Shown piece by piece: positions 1 to 5,121 of a stretch of 6,514 nt of DNA. Source of the DNA: Cyanobacteria bacterium HKST-UBA02 (GTDB taxonomy: Bacteria; Cyanobacteriota; Vampirovibrionia; Obscuribacterales; Obscuribacteraceae); the NCBI GenBank assembly GCA_020431945.1, contig JAGQHH010000342.1:1-6514 (forward strand), given 5' to 3'. A model generated the notes under the pieces. The model saw only the letters and a list, made by a program, of their open reading frames with translations, was not told the DNA's origin and did not search any database. Positions within the stretch are counted from its first letter, which is position 1; every line of letters begins with the position of its first letter. The position numbers and the translations under genes were made by a program.

Positions 1-13
1 GGACGGAAGCAGG

Positions 14-40
14 CTTACTGAACCACTGTGGTTCAGTGAG
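14..40 (-). terminator. Palindromic stem-loop at the 3' end of the acylation operon
   Basis: A 27-nt near-perfect dyad is centred on position 27. Thirteen base pairs (14-26 with 28-40) include one T/G mismatch at 16/38, which would be a G-U pair in one RNA strand. In minus-strand RNA it would form a long hairpin starting 11 nt after the stop codon of the 44-aa microprotein, where an operon terminator is expected. No T-run follows it on either strand, so it is not a canonical intrinsic terminator. It could instead be an mRNA-stabilising hairpin, an operator, or a signal for a gene beyond the left edge. Confidence 0.4.
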
Positions 41-51
41 AGGATTTATGG

Positions 52-186
52 TCAGAAGGCTACATAAATGAACGGCTCCGCCGGTATCGAGAGACGATAG
101 AGAAGATAGTGGAAGAAGCAGCCCATGAGGAATCCCACGAACATCGATAGAACTATCCGGGGCGTTTTTTTCTCCAGCAATTTCAA
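52..186 (-). CDS. DltX-like acyl-shuttle membrane microprotein (44 aa)
   Basis: This small gene is too short for most ORF callers. It starts with TTG at 186-184 and stops with TGA at 54-52. Residues 1-10 are basic (K2, K6, K7, R10), residues 11-30 form one strongly hydrophobic segment, and a short tail follows (RLSIPAEPFIYVAF). The predicted topology is N-in, C-out. The last six residues, FIYVAF, fit the C-terminal F-x-Y-x-x-F hexapeptide of DltX. From work on the Dlt pathway, the MBOAT protein transfers an acyl group to this Tyr (here Tyr41), and the shuttle passes it to a Ser of the extracytoplasmic SGNH partner. The two genes directly upstream encode exactly those partners: MBOAT (2545-1343) and SGNH (1343-183). 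Its start overlaps the SGNH stop as TTGA, implying coupling. ATG at 144-142 is an alternative start, but it lacks a Shine-Dalgarno and would drop the basic N-terminus. Reading frame and motif are seen directly; the function is inferred from motif, topology and context. Confidence 0.86.
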   Translation of the reverse strand: MKLLEKKTPRIVLSMFVGFLMGCFFHYLLYRLSIPAEPFIYVAF

Positions 187-1343
187 TAGGATAGCCTCCT
201 TGCGAGCTCTTCTACTTGCACTGCCACCACTCTGGCCAGGCGCACGCCCCCCTGATCGGAGAAGTGATTGGCATCACAATAATCAGAGGGCAGAAAATCG
301 CCGCCCACAGTCACCACATGGTAGCCGAACCTGGCAAAGCGCCTGGCGGTAAGCTCATAGATCTCATCGTCCAGGTTTCGCTCGTCGGCAGTAAGTCTCT
401 GTCGGAGTGACGGATTGAATCGGGTCTGAAAAACGAGCATGTTCTTTTTCAGCTCGTCAGGCGTGAGAGCCGGCACGAAAGCGTCGAAACGCTTGTAGGT
501 GTTCTCGATCAAACGGGCATGACCGTCTCTGTCCAGAACCGCAAGGTGTCTGGTGCGTTCTTTCAGATAGCCGAGCTCCCGCTCGAGTCTCGGCTGATCG
601 TAAAGAGCAGGCTCGCCTTCGTCTTTGAAGAGCCGGCGAGGAAGAAGAAAGCGCGGGCCGGTGGCAGGAGTCCAGATTGTGAAAAACTGTTTGTAGCCGA
701 TCGTATTCCAGAGATCGCAAGCGTAGAAGAGAGAGTCCATGCCCTTGCCGAGCTTTAAATCAATCATCTGGGTGTTGAATGCTTGTTCGTTGATAGCGGA
801 GATGAAGCCCAGGACTTTTTCTCTTTCCTTGCAGTCCATGAGCTTGCCTTTGAAGAAGGCGTCATAATAAAGATTGGCGTGCTGGTCGTCGAAGCCGGCG
901 CCGAATTTGTCGGGTTGCCCATCGGTGAGGCAGATCACTTTTCGTCCCTTTTTGAGCAGGTATTCGGATACGAAACAACCGGCGGCGAAGGGATGCATGC
1001 CATGAAACGAGATATTGGTGACGGCATAACGGTCACCCAGAAGACGTCCGAGTTCCTCTGTCCAGAGCTTGTCCGGTGACTGGCACATGCCGTTGAAGAC
1101 GCTGTCGCCGCCGACGACTACCACGATCTTGTCGGGCGGGCTTCTTTTCTCCACCAGCTCGATTAGCTCGCTGATGGTGGGATAGAAAGAGGTATAGGGA
1201 CTGATGAATCGGTGGATGCGATGGAAGTCCCCGGTCCTGAAAAGACAGGTCTTGCTCGCCTGGTTGCCCCAGAAGCTGAGCAAGATCAGAGCGAGAAGAA
1301 GCCCGACGGCGAAAGCGATGATATCGATCTTGAGCGATTGCAT
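183..1343 (-). CDS. Membrane-anchored SGNH-fold acyltransferase/hydrolase (DltD/AlgX/PatB-type role)
   Basis: The 386-aa protein is close to DltD in length. Residues 8-26 are one N-terminal hydrophobic anchor, which places the rest outside the membrane. Block I of the SGNH fold is VVVVGGDSVFNG (residues 74-85), with Ser81 in the G-D-S triplet as predicted nucleophile. A block-II-like Gly lies at SFHGMHPF (residues 112-119). The C-terminal DxxH is Asp357-Ala-Asn-His360, completing a Ser-His-Asp triad. In DltD and AlgX/PatJ-type systems such proteins pass an acyl group from the MBOAT partner to an envelope polymer. The start ATG overlaps the MBOAT stop as TGATG and has a GGGAGG Shine-Dalgarno (1358-1353) with a 9-nt spacer. 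The 3' end overlaps the microprotein start. Motifs are seen directly; the acceptor polymer is unknown. An esterase that removes acyl groups is the main alternative, but the operon favours transfer. Confidence 0.88.
   Translation of the reverse strand: MQSLKIDIIAFAVGLLLALILLSFWGNQASKTCLFRTGDFHRIHRFISPYTSFYPTISELIELVEKRSPPDKIVVVVGGDSVFNGMCQSPDKLWTEELGRLLGDRYAVTNISFHGMHPFAAGCFVSEYLLKKGRKVICLTDGQPDKFGAGFDDQHANLYYDAFFKGKLMDCKEREKVLGFISAINEQAFNTQMIDLKLGKGMDSLFYACDLWNTIGYKQFFTIWTPATGPRFLLPRRLFKDEGEPALYDQPRLERELGYLKERTRHLAVLDRDGHARLIENTYKRFDAFVPALTPDELKKNMLVFQTRFNPSLRQRLTADERNLDDEIYELTARRFARFGYHVVTVGGDFLPSDYCDANHFSDQGGVRLARVVAVQVEELARRLSY
195..201 (-). promoter_or_regulatory. Strong Shine-Dalgarno deciding the TTG start of the microprotein
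   Basis: On the minus strand this reads AAGGAGG, a perfect anti-16S match. It is followed by an 8-nt spacer (194-187) and then TTG at 186-184. It lies within the last codons of the SGNH gene, encoding Arg-Arg-Leu-Ser-Tyr there, so it serves no upstream gene. It is one of the best ribosome binding sites in the window and is the main non-motif evidence that the 44-aa frame is translated. Confidence 0.85.
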
Positions 1344-2545
1344 CAGACCTGACCTCCCATGAGGAGCCGGGCCATATAGAGCGCCTGTTTAAGAGGGTAG
1401 AAGAAGAGAAGCCAGCCGAAGGCTACGAAGATCATGGTCAGGACCCAGGCCAGGACTGGCAGACGATCGAAGAGGCTGCCCAGGGCGGCGCCGCCCTTCC
1501 CCAGGGCCTTACGATAGGTCGAGGAGACGATCAATCCGGCGCCGTGATAGAGACCCCAGAGCACGAAGTGCCAGGCGGCTCCGTGCCAGAGACCGCAGAT
1601 CGCGAAGGCGATGGTGGCGTTGAGCAGGCGGAAGAATTGTCCCCGTCTGCTTCCACCCAGAGGAATATAGATATAGTCCCTGATCCAGGTCGAAAGAGAG
1701 ATGTGCCAGCGCTGCCAGAAATCCCGGACGCTGGTTGCCAGGTAAGGCCAGTTGAAGTTGGCTGGAATCTCTATCCCCATCATCCGGGCAAAACCGATGG
1801 CGATATCGCTATAGCCGCTGAAATCGAAATAGATCCGCAGTGACAGAGCGAGAAGAAAAAGCCACCGCCCGCAATGGTCGGTATAGGGAAAGTGAGGCTC
1901 CATACTGATGATATAGACCGTCAGGTTGTCGGCGAGCATGACTTTCTTGGCATAGCCTGCCGCCACTTGCAAGAGACCGAGGGCGACCATCTGGCTCTGC
2001 GGTTTTCTGAGACCTTCCTCCAGTGCCGGGAGGAACTGACCATATCGTTTGATCGGTCCAGCCACCAGGCAGGGGAAGAAGAAAGTAAAAGCGATGAAAC
2101 TCAAGGGGCTCTTGATCGCCGGATTGCCCCGGCGCACCTCGAAGAGATAATGGACGAACTCGAAAGTGAAAAAGCTTATGGCCAGCGGTGGTGTCAGGGG
2201 CAGGAGACTGGAGAAGGTTCGATCGGCATCGAGACCGATGCTGTCGTTGAGGGGCATGATCAGATCCCTGGCGAGGAAATGAGCATATTTGTACCAGCAC
2301 AGAGCCAGGGCGCAGATGACGATACCCCAGAGACAGAGATTCTTTTTCTCGGCTCTTCCAATCGCGAAGGTGATCGCAGCCAGCACTATGATTGGTATCA
2401 TGCCGGCGGCGCCTGCGAAGTGCGCATGAAAGACGAAGCAAAAGGCTAGCAGAAGATAGAGTCTCAGACGGCTGCCCGGCATGAGCCAGTAGAGTGGCAG
2501 GAAAATTGCCACACTCATGACAAACCAGTATGTCGCAAAGATCAT
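1343..2545 (-). CDS. MBOAT-family membrane O-acyltransferase (DltB/AlgI-like)
   Basis: This 400-aa polytopic protein has roughly ten hydrophobic segments. Family hallmarks appear in order: SFFTFEFVHYLFEVRRG (124-140), FPCLVAGPIKRYGQFLP (157-173), YFDFSGYSDIAIGFARMMGI (239-258), DFWQRWHISLSTWIRDY (275-291), YIPLGG (293-298) and CGLWHGAAWHF (317-327). His321 of the WHG motif is the expected catalytic residue, and His281 is the second conserved histidine. The family moves an acyl group from a cytoplasmic thioester across the membrane for O-acylation of envelope polymers such as teichoic acid, alginate or peptidoglycan. The length is that of DltB (about 400 aa), shorter than AlgI (about 520 aa). 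The C-terminus ends in LLMGGQV and lacks the fused F-x-Y-x-x-F acyl-shuttle motif, consistent with a separate shuttle encoded at 186-52. The start ATG has only a distant GAGG (14-nt spacer), 28 nt after the preceding stop. The family is certain; the cargo (acetyl, D-alanyl or other) is not. Confidence 0.95.
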   Translation of the reverse strand: MIFATYWFVMSVAIFLPLYWLMPGSRLRLYLLLAFCFVFHAHFAGAAGMIPIIVLAAITFAIGRAEKKNLCLWGIVICALALCWYKYAHFLARDLIMPLNDSIGLDADRTFSSLLPLTPPLAISFFTFEFVHYLFEVRRGNPAIKSPLSFIAFTFFFPCLVAGPIKRYGQFLPALEEGLRKPQSQMVALGLLQVAAGYAKKVMLADNLTVYIISMEPHFPYTDHCGRWLFLLALSLRIYFDFSGYSDIAIGFARMMGIEIPANFNWPYLATSVRDFWQRWHISLSTWIRDYIYIPLGGSRRGQFFRLLNATIAFAICGLWHGAAWHFVLWGLYHGAGLIVSSTYRKALGKGGAALGSLFDRLPVLAWVLTMIFVAFGWLLFFYPLKQALYMARLLMGGQV

Positions 2546-2573
2546 GCTGGTAAAGATAGCCTCATGTAAAGGG

Positions 2574-3293
2574 TCAATTCGAGAAGTGGTGCTCGAAGAG
2601 ATCTTCGATGTCTCCGCTGCCGAGACCGTTGCCGCCTGAAGAGAGCACCAGCTCGGTAAGGGATTTCACAGGCTTGTAGTTGGTGGGCACTTTGAAGGTG
2701 GACATCGGAAAGCTCTCTTTGCTGATTTTCTCGGTCTTGAACACCGTGATCCAGCGGGTCTTGCCGCCAATGGTGCGGGCATAGGCCACCTCCAGGGGAA
2801 AGCCCAGCTCCACAGGCAGGGCCAGGTTCATGGACTGGGATATGCGCATGCTTTTAGGCACCGGTAGCTTGTCGGTGGCATAGTAACGTAAGACCGGCTG
2901 TCTGAGCTTGTTCAAACCCCAGGCGATATTGCAGTCTATGCCCAGGACTTTAGTGCGACCGTCTTTCTTATAGAAGGGACATGGCTTGATAGTGGTGAAG
3001 GTGGAGGCCAGGGGATAGGGGTCTTTGAGCTTCCAGGTGAGGATCCTTTTGTTCTCCCGGCTCACGAAATAGACCCTGTCACAGGGAGGCTTGTGGATCC
3101 CTACAGCCACGCCGGTGCTCGCCAGTCCATAGTCCCCGGCTACTCTCATGTCGAGCTTCTGGGCGCCTTTGTGGCTGGCCATGATCCGATAGCCGGGAAG
3201 CGTCTTTTCCGGCGCGGCAGCGAGCCCTGGCAGGGGTGTCAGAGAGGCGGCTAAAAACAAAGCCGCCAGCAGTCGTGCCGGCGAGACAGTCAT
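2574..3293 (-). CDS. Secreted protein of unknown function, related to the 6514-5921 product
   Basis: A 239-aa protein with a clear signal peptide: Arg7, a hydrophobic core at about 8-25, and probable cleavage near Ala25-Ala27 (GLAAAPE). The mature part has no membrane segment. Cysteines lie at 71, 105 and 121. I do not recognise a named domain. Parts of it resemble the truncated product at the right end of the window: a Tyr-Tyr-x-x-Thr-Asp-like stretch (137-141), a Gly-x-Pro-Leu turn (164-167), a Phe-x-x-Pro segment (200-203) and an acidic D-I-E-D-L-F near the C-terminus (228-233). The ATG overlaps the stop of the TPR gene as ATGA and has no good Shine-Dalgarno of its own, so translation is probably coupled. 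It precedes the MBOAT gene by 28 nt. It may be an envelope factor for the acylation system, but nothing in the sequence proves a link. Confidence 0.8.
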   Translation of the reverse strand: MTVSPARLLAALFLAASLTPLPGLAAAPEKTLPGYRIMASHKGAQKLDMRVAGDYGLASTGVAVGIHKPPCDRVYFVSRENKRILTWKLKDPYPLASTFTTIKPCPFYKKDGRTKVLGIDCNIAWGLNKLRQPVLRYYATDKLPVPKSMRISQSMNLALPVELGFPLEVAYARTIGGKTRWITVFKTEKISKESFPMSTFKVPTNYKPVKSLTELVLSSGGNGLGSGDIEDLFEHHFSN

Positions 3294-3901
3294 TGAAGAC
3301 CGAATTGCGCCAGGATCTGATCCGCCTCCGGTGCTCTTCCCCAGCTTCTCAGGGCGTTTGCATAGTCGCCTACTATGGCGCTCTTGTAGAGGTCCTGACG
3401 GTCCGGGTTGCTGGTCAGAATCTGGAGAGCATATTTGAACATGGACTCCGAGTCGGGAGCCTGCCCGACATCGAGGAGAAACTTGGCGATCCCGTGGGTG
3501 ACCCGGGCCATGTGGATATTGGCCGGTCCGAATATCTTCAGACCGAGCTGATAGACCCGCTGAGCGATGGGCATGGCCTCGGCGCTCTGACCGCCCTTGT
3601 GGAGGGCCACCAGCAGGTGGATGAGGGTCTCCAGAGTCTCGATGGACTCGGGACCGTGGGATGCTTCCTTGATTTTCAAGAGTTCTTTGTAGACGTCTTT
3701 AGCTCGGCCGTATTCGGTCATGGACGTATAACACTGTCCCAGACCCTCCAGAGCCCTGGCTTCATTTTCTGAGTTATTGCCGGCGGCTCGGGCTTCATTC
3801 AGGGCTGCCTCATAATTATCGACAGCTGCTCGAAAGTCGCCTTCCGAATAAAGTCTCGCTCCGGCCTTAATGAAGATGTCCCAGTTGTTCTTCAATTTCA
3901 T
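3290..3901 (-). CDS. Tetratricopeptide-repeat protein (203 aa)
   Basis: The protein is built of about five helical-hairpin repeats at residues 8-41, 46-80, 86-124, 129-164 and 170-201. TPR-type positions include YSEGDFRAAVDNYEAAL (18-34), LGQCYTSMTEYGRAKDVYKE (54-73) and DYANALRSWGRAPEADQIL (179-197). There is no signal peptide or membrane segment, so it is probably cytoplasmic and acts as a protein-protein scaffold. It is the first gene of the left operon, with its stop overlapping the next start as ATGA. The start ATG is the first possible start after an in-frame TGA about 26 nt upstream. It has no recognisable Shine-Dalgarno, and a potential stem (3908-3948) ends just upstream. No specific partner can be named. 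Confidence 0.9.
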   Translation of the reverse strand: MKLKNNWDIFIKAGARLYSEGDFRAAVDNYEAALNEARAAGNNSENEARALEGLGQCYTSMTEYGRAKDVYKELLKIKEASHGPESIETLETLIHLLVALHKGGQSAEAMPIAQRVYQLGLKIFGPANIHMARVTHGIAKFLLDVGQAPDSESMFKYALQILTSNPDRQDLYKSAIVGDYANALRSWGRAPEADQILAQFGLQ

Positions 3902-3907
3902 GGTAAC

Positions 3908-3948
3908 AGTGCTGGTCCCAGCGGTTCATCTACATCTTGCCCAGCACT
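3908..3948 (-). repeat. Inverted repeat in the TPR-operon leader
   Basis: Two 8-bp arms, AGTGCTGG (3908-3915) and CCAGCACT (3941-3948), enclose 25 nt. The inner GCTGG (3911-3915) can alternatively pair with CCAGC at 3918-3922 to give a tiny hairpin. In minus-strand RNA the larger stem would end a few nucleotides before the TPR start codon, which lacks a Shine-Dalgarno. The outer arm also touches the candidate -10 box. It may act as an operator or a leader structure; either role is speculative. Confidence 0.35.
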
Positions 3949-3951
3949 ATA
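3946..3951 (-). promoter_or_regulatory. Candidate -10 box of the TPR/acylation operon
   Basis: On the minus strand this reads TATAGT, five of six matches to TATAAT. It would give a transcript start near 3939 and a leader of about 38 nt before the TPR ATG. No good TTGACA-like -35 box sits 16-18 nt upstream, so this is a weak call made mainly on position. Confidence 0.3.
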
Positions 3952-4057
3952 GCAGGAAAAACGTCGGGATAGGGAGCGTGGTTGCAAAGCGGGCTGTGGG
4001 GCAATTTTCTCAGACTGCCCGATATTACCGCTCGATATCCGCAGTTCGCCCCGGCGT

Positions 4058-4071
4058 GATGCTCGAGCATC
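4058..4071. promoter_or_regulatory. Perfect 14-bp palindrome, possible operator
   Basis: GATGCTCGAGCATC is a perfect dyad with no spacer. It sits about midway between the divergent genes (156 bp from the TPR start and 123 bp from the plus-strand start). Its position and symmetry fit a homodimeric regulator site. No second copy is seen in the window and no regulator gene is adjacent. Confidence 0.3.
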
Positions 4072-4140
4072 TCTCTGTGTGGTGGGCTGGATCGAGTCGG
4101 GATATCGGATTGTGTCTTTTTCTTCCGCGCCGAATACAGT

Positions 4141-4146
4141 GATAAT
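4141..4146 (+). promoter_or_regulatory. Candidate -10 box of the glycine-zipper gene
   Basis: GATAAT matches five of six positions of TATAAT and is preceded by AGT. It lies about 49 nt upstream of the start codon. The expected -35 position (4118-4123, TTTTCT) matches only poorly, so confidence is low. Confidence 0.3.
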
Positions 4147-4194
4147 AGACGCGCTGATGGCAGCATATGTGGTGATATCCAGGGGGGATTGTCA

Positions 4195-4575
4195 ATGAGA
4201 AGAGTATTGCTTTCGATCGCGAGCGTTGCCGTGCTTGCTGCGGCGGCTCCGGCTCCGGCCCATGCCGATTCGGGAGATTTCTTGAGCAGCGCCGTGAAGT
4301 TCCCGGTGGCTCTGCTCTCTTTCACAGCCGGAACAGTGATCGGAACCCCGATCGCAGTATTGAGAAAGACCGCTTCGAATACCAAAGAAACTGCCGAGCA
4401 GGTCTCCGGGGACGGCGGTGCAGTGAAGACCGCAGCCGGTTATCTCGTCGGGCTGCCCGTGGGCATCTTCAAAGGAACCATCGAAGGTCTCTGGCTCGGT
4501 CCGAAAAATGCAGCCATGAACGCCAGCGAGTCTCCTTTCAGCAAGGATGGCTTCAGTCTGGGCGATCTGGACTGA
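4195..4575 (+). CDS. Small secreted glycine-zipper protein (126 aa)
   Basis: This is the only plus-strand gene. The ATG at 4195 is chosen because a G-rich Shine-Dalgarno (AGGGGGGA, 4181-4188) lies 6 nt upstream. A TTG two codons earlier would sit too close to it. Residues 1-24 form a signal peptide (MRR, hydrophobic core, cleavage after Ala22-His23-Ala24). The mature part has two apolar segments with small residues every fourth position: Gly46, Gly50, Ala54, then Gly82, Gly86, Gly90, Gly94 and Gly98. The second run is an uninterrupted GxxxG ladder, typical of helices that pack in membranes or form oligomers. The two segments resemble each other (GTPIAVLRKT at 50-59, GLPVGIFKGT at 86-95), suggesting internal duplication. 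It is flanked by divergent and convergent neighbours, so it is probably monocistronic. I recognise no named family; an envelope-associated or outer-membrane role is an inference. Confidence 0.85.
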   Translation: MRRVLLSIASVAVLAAAAPAPAHADSGDFLSSAVKFPVALLSFTAGTVIGTPIAVLRKTASNTKETAEQVSGDGGAVKTAAGYLVGLPVGIFKGTIEGLWLGPKNAAMNASESPFSKDGFSLGDLD

Positions 4576-4590
4576 GATCGACTGAGATCG
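4571..4590 (+). repeat. Tandem 10-bp repeat spanning a stop codon
   Basis: ACTGAGATCG occurs twice in direct succession (4571-4580 and 4581-4590). The first copy contains the TGA stop of the glycine-zipper gene (4573-4575); the second TGA is in another frame. This is most simply a small slippage duplication just past the coding end. Confidence 0.6.
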
Positions 4591-4602
4591 TTTGATCCAG
4601 AC

Positions 4603-4619
4603 TACCGGCATCACCGGTA
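4603..4619. terminator. Possible bidirectional terminator stem-loop
   Basis: TACCGG (4603-4608) pairs perfectly with CCGGTA (4614-4619) around a 5-nt loop. It lies in the 54-nt gap between convergent genes, 28 nt after the plus-strand stop and 11 nt after the minus-strand stop, which suits a shared terminator. No T-run follows in either direction and the stem is short, so the call rests mainly on position. Confidence 0.35.
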
Positions 4620-4629
4620 ATATCAGAAA

Positions 4630-5121
4630 CTACCAGATGACTTTGGTATATTCGGCCTGGCGGCTGGCGCTGTTGATCAGCCAGCCCCGGGCTTCTTTCT
4701 GCATCTTGAAGGTACAGCGCCCGTAGCCTCGCTTCTCGTCCACCACCAGGGCCCCGGTCAGCTCGACCTCGGCGGAGGATCCGTCGGTTCCGAAGGAGAG
4801 CTTATCGAGCTTGGAGTCACCCACATAAAAGCGCTTGAGGCGGGCCAGCTCTTCGACTTTCTGTCCATCGGAGAGGGTATCCCAGCCTTTTATGTAGTTC
4901 TCGGTGAAATAAGGACGAATGTCATTGAGGCTCTTCGCATAGTAGAGACTGCTGTAATACTTCTCGAACCACTTCTTGAAGTAGGCCTTATAGCTTGCAG
5001 CAGTCGCTGCTTTCGACTGACCACCCTCGGCTTTCTTTCCCTGGGCGAGGCAGGACGGATTGACCGTCAGCATCAGCAGAGCAAGGACCAGAGCCCGGGT
5101 GAAAAAGCTCGTTTTATCCAT
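4630..5121 (-). CDS. Small secreted protein, possibly NTF2-like fold (163 aa)
   Basis: An N-terminal signal peptide (K3, R9, hydrophobic core 10-20) has a probable cleavage site after Cys24-Leu25-Ala26. Next come a Ser/Ala/Gly/Lys-rich linker (27-42) and an aromatic helical part with FKKWFEKYYSSLYYAKSL (48-65), then YFTENYIKGW (71-80). The C-terminal half looks like alternating beta strands, including SSAEVELTGALVV (115-127), YGRCTFKM (133-140) and RGWLINSASR (145-154). Helix-then-sheet order and length resemble NTF2/SnoaL-like domains, but no catalytic motif is visible, so the fold is a suggestion. The ATG overlaps the pspA stop as TGATG; a GTG one codon earlier (5124) is an alternative start. 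It is the last gene of the right operon, and its link to PspA suggests an envelope role. Confidence 0.85.
   Translation of the reverse strand: MDKTSFFTRALVLALLMLTVNPSCLAQGKKAEGGQSKAATAASYKAYFKKWFEKYYSSLYYAKSLNDIRPYFTENYIKGWDTLSDGQKVEELARLKRFYVGDSKLDKLSFGTDGSSAEVELTGALVVDEKRGYGRCTFKMQKEARGWLINSASRQAEYTKVIW

Larger units (their letters stand above)
3902..4194. promoter_or_regulatory. Divergent intergenic region between the two transcription units
   Basis: This stretch of about 290 bp separates the minus-strand TPR operon from the plus-strand glycine-zipper gene and should contain promoters for both. It shows an AT-rich -10-like box for each direction, an inverted repeat near the TPR start, a 14-bp palindrome in the middle, and three GATATC hexamers (4034, 4101, 4174). 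No convincing coding frame with a ribosome binding site was found on either strand, and no tRNA-like or riboswitch-like structure was seen. Confidence 0.6.

Noticed and set aside
118..129. Lipoprotein signal in the microprotein (LMGC at residues 20-23)
   Set aside because: Met at the -2 position is unusual for a lipobox. Processing there would remove most of the helix. The DltX-like topology with an intact anchor explains the sequence better.
165..171. Run of seven T on the plus strand, as for a rho-independent terminator
   Set aside because: No GC-rich hairpin precedes it and no plus-strand gene lies upstream. On the minus strand it is simply the AAA AAA lysine codons of the microprotein.
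125..352. Plus-strand frame of 75 codons over the SGNH 3' end
   Set aside because: It is antisense to two well-supported minus-strand frames, has an Arg/Pro-rich composition and has no ribosome binding site.
1809..2449. Long frames of about 190-210 codons on both strands inside the MBOAT gene
   Set aside because: Their products are Arg/Ser- or Glu/Asp-rich and motif-free, while the MBOAT frame carries all family motifs.
1343..2545. Calling the MBOAT gene algI or dltB outright
   Set aside because: Motifs are shared across the family. Length and the separate shuttle favour DltB-like organisation, but no dltA/dltC or alginate genes are in view, so a specific symbol would overstate the evidence.
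3236..3772. Plus-strand frame of 178 codons opposite the TPR gene
   Set aside because: It is the antisense shadow of a TPR frame with clear repeats; no ribosome binding site was seen.
3870..4142. Plus-strand frame of up to 90 codons reaching across the divergent intergenic region
   Set aside because: It starts antisense within the TPR gene, neither ATG has a Shine-Dalgarno, and the product shows no domain, signal peptide or membrane segment.
4034..4179. Three GATATC hexamers in the intergenic region as a spaced operator array
   Set aside because: Spacings of 67 and 73 bp and differing flanks are not enough to separate them from chance.
3930..4385. Minus-strand frame of 151 codons across the intergenic region and the glycine-zipper gene
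   Set aside because: Its first half is antisense to a gene with a signal peptide and Shine-Dalgarno, and the remainder has no recognisable protein character.
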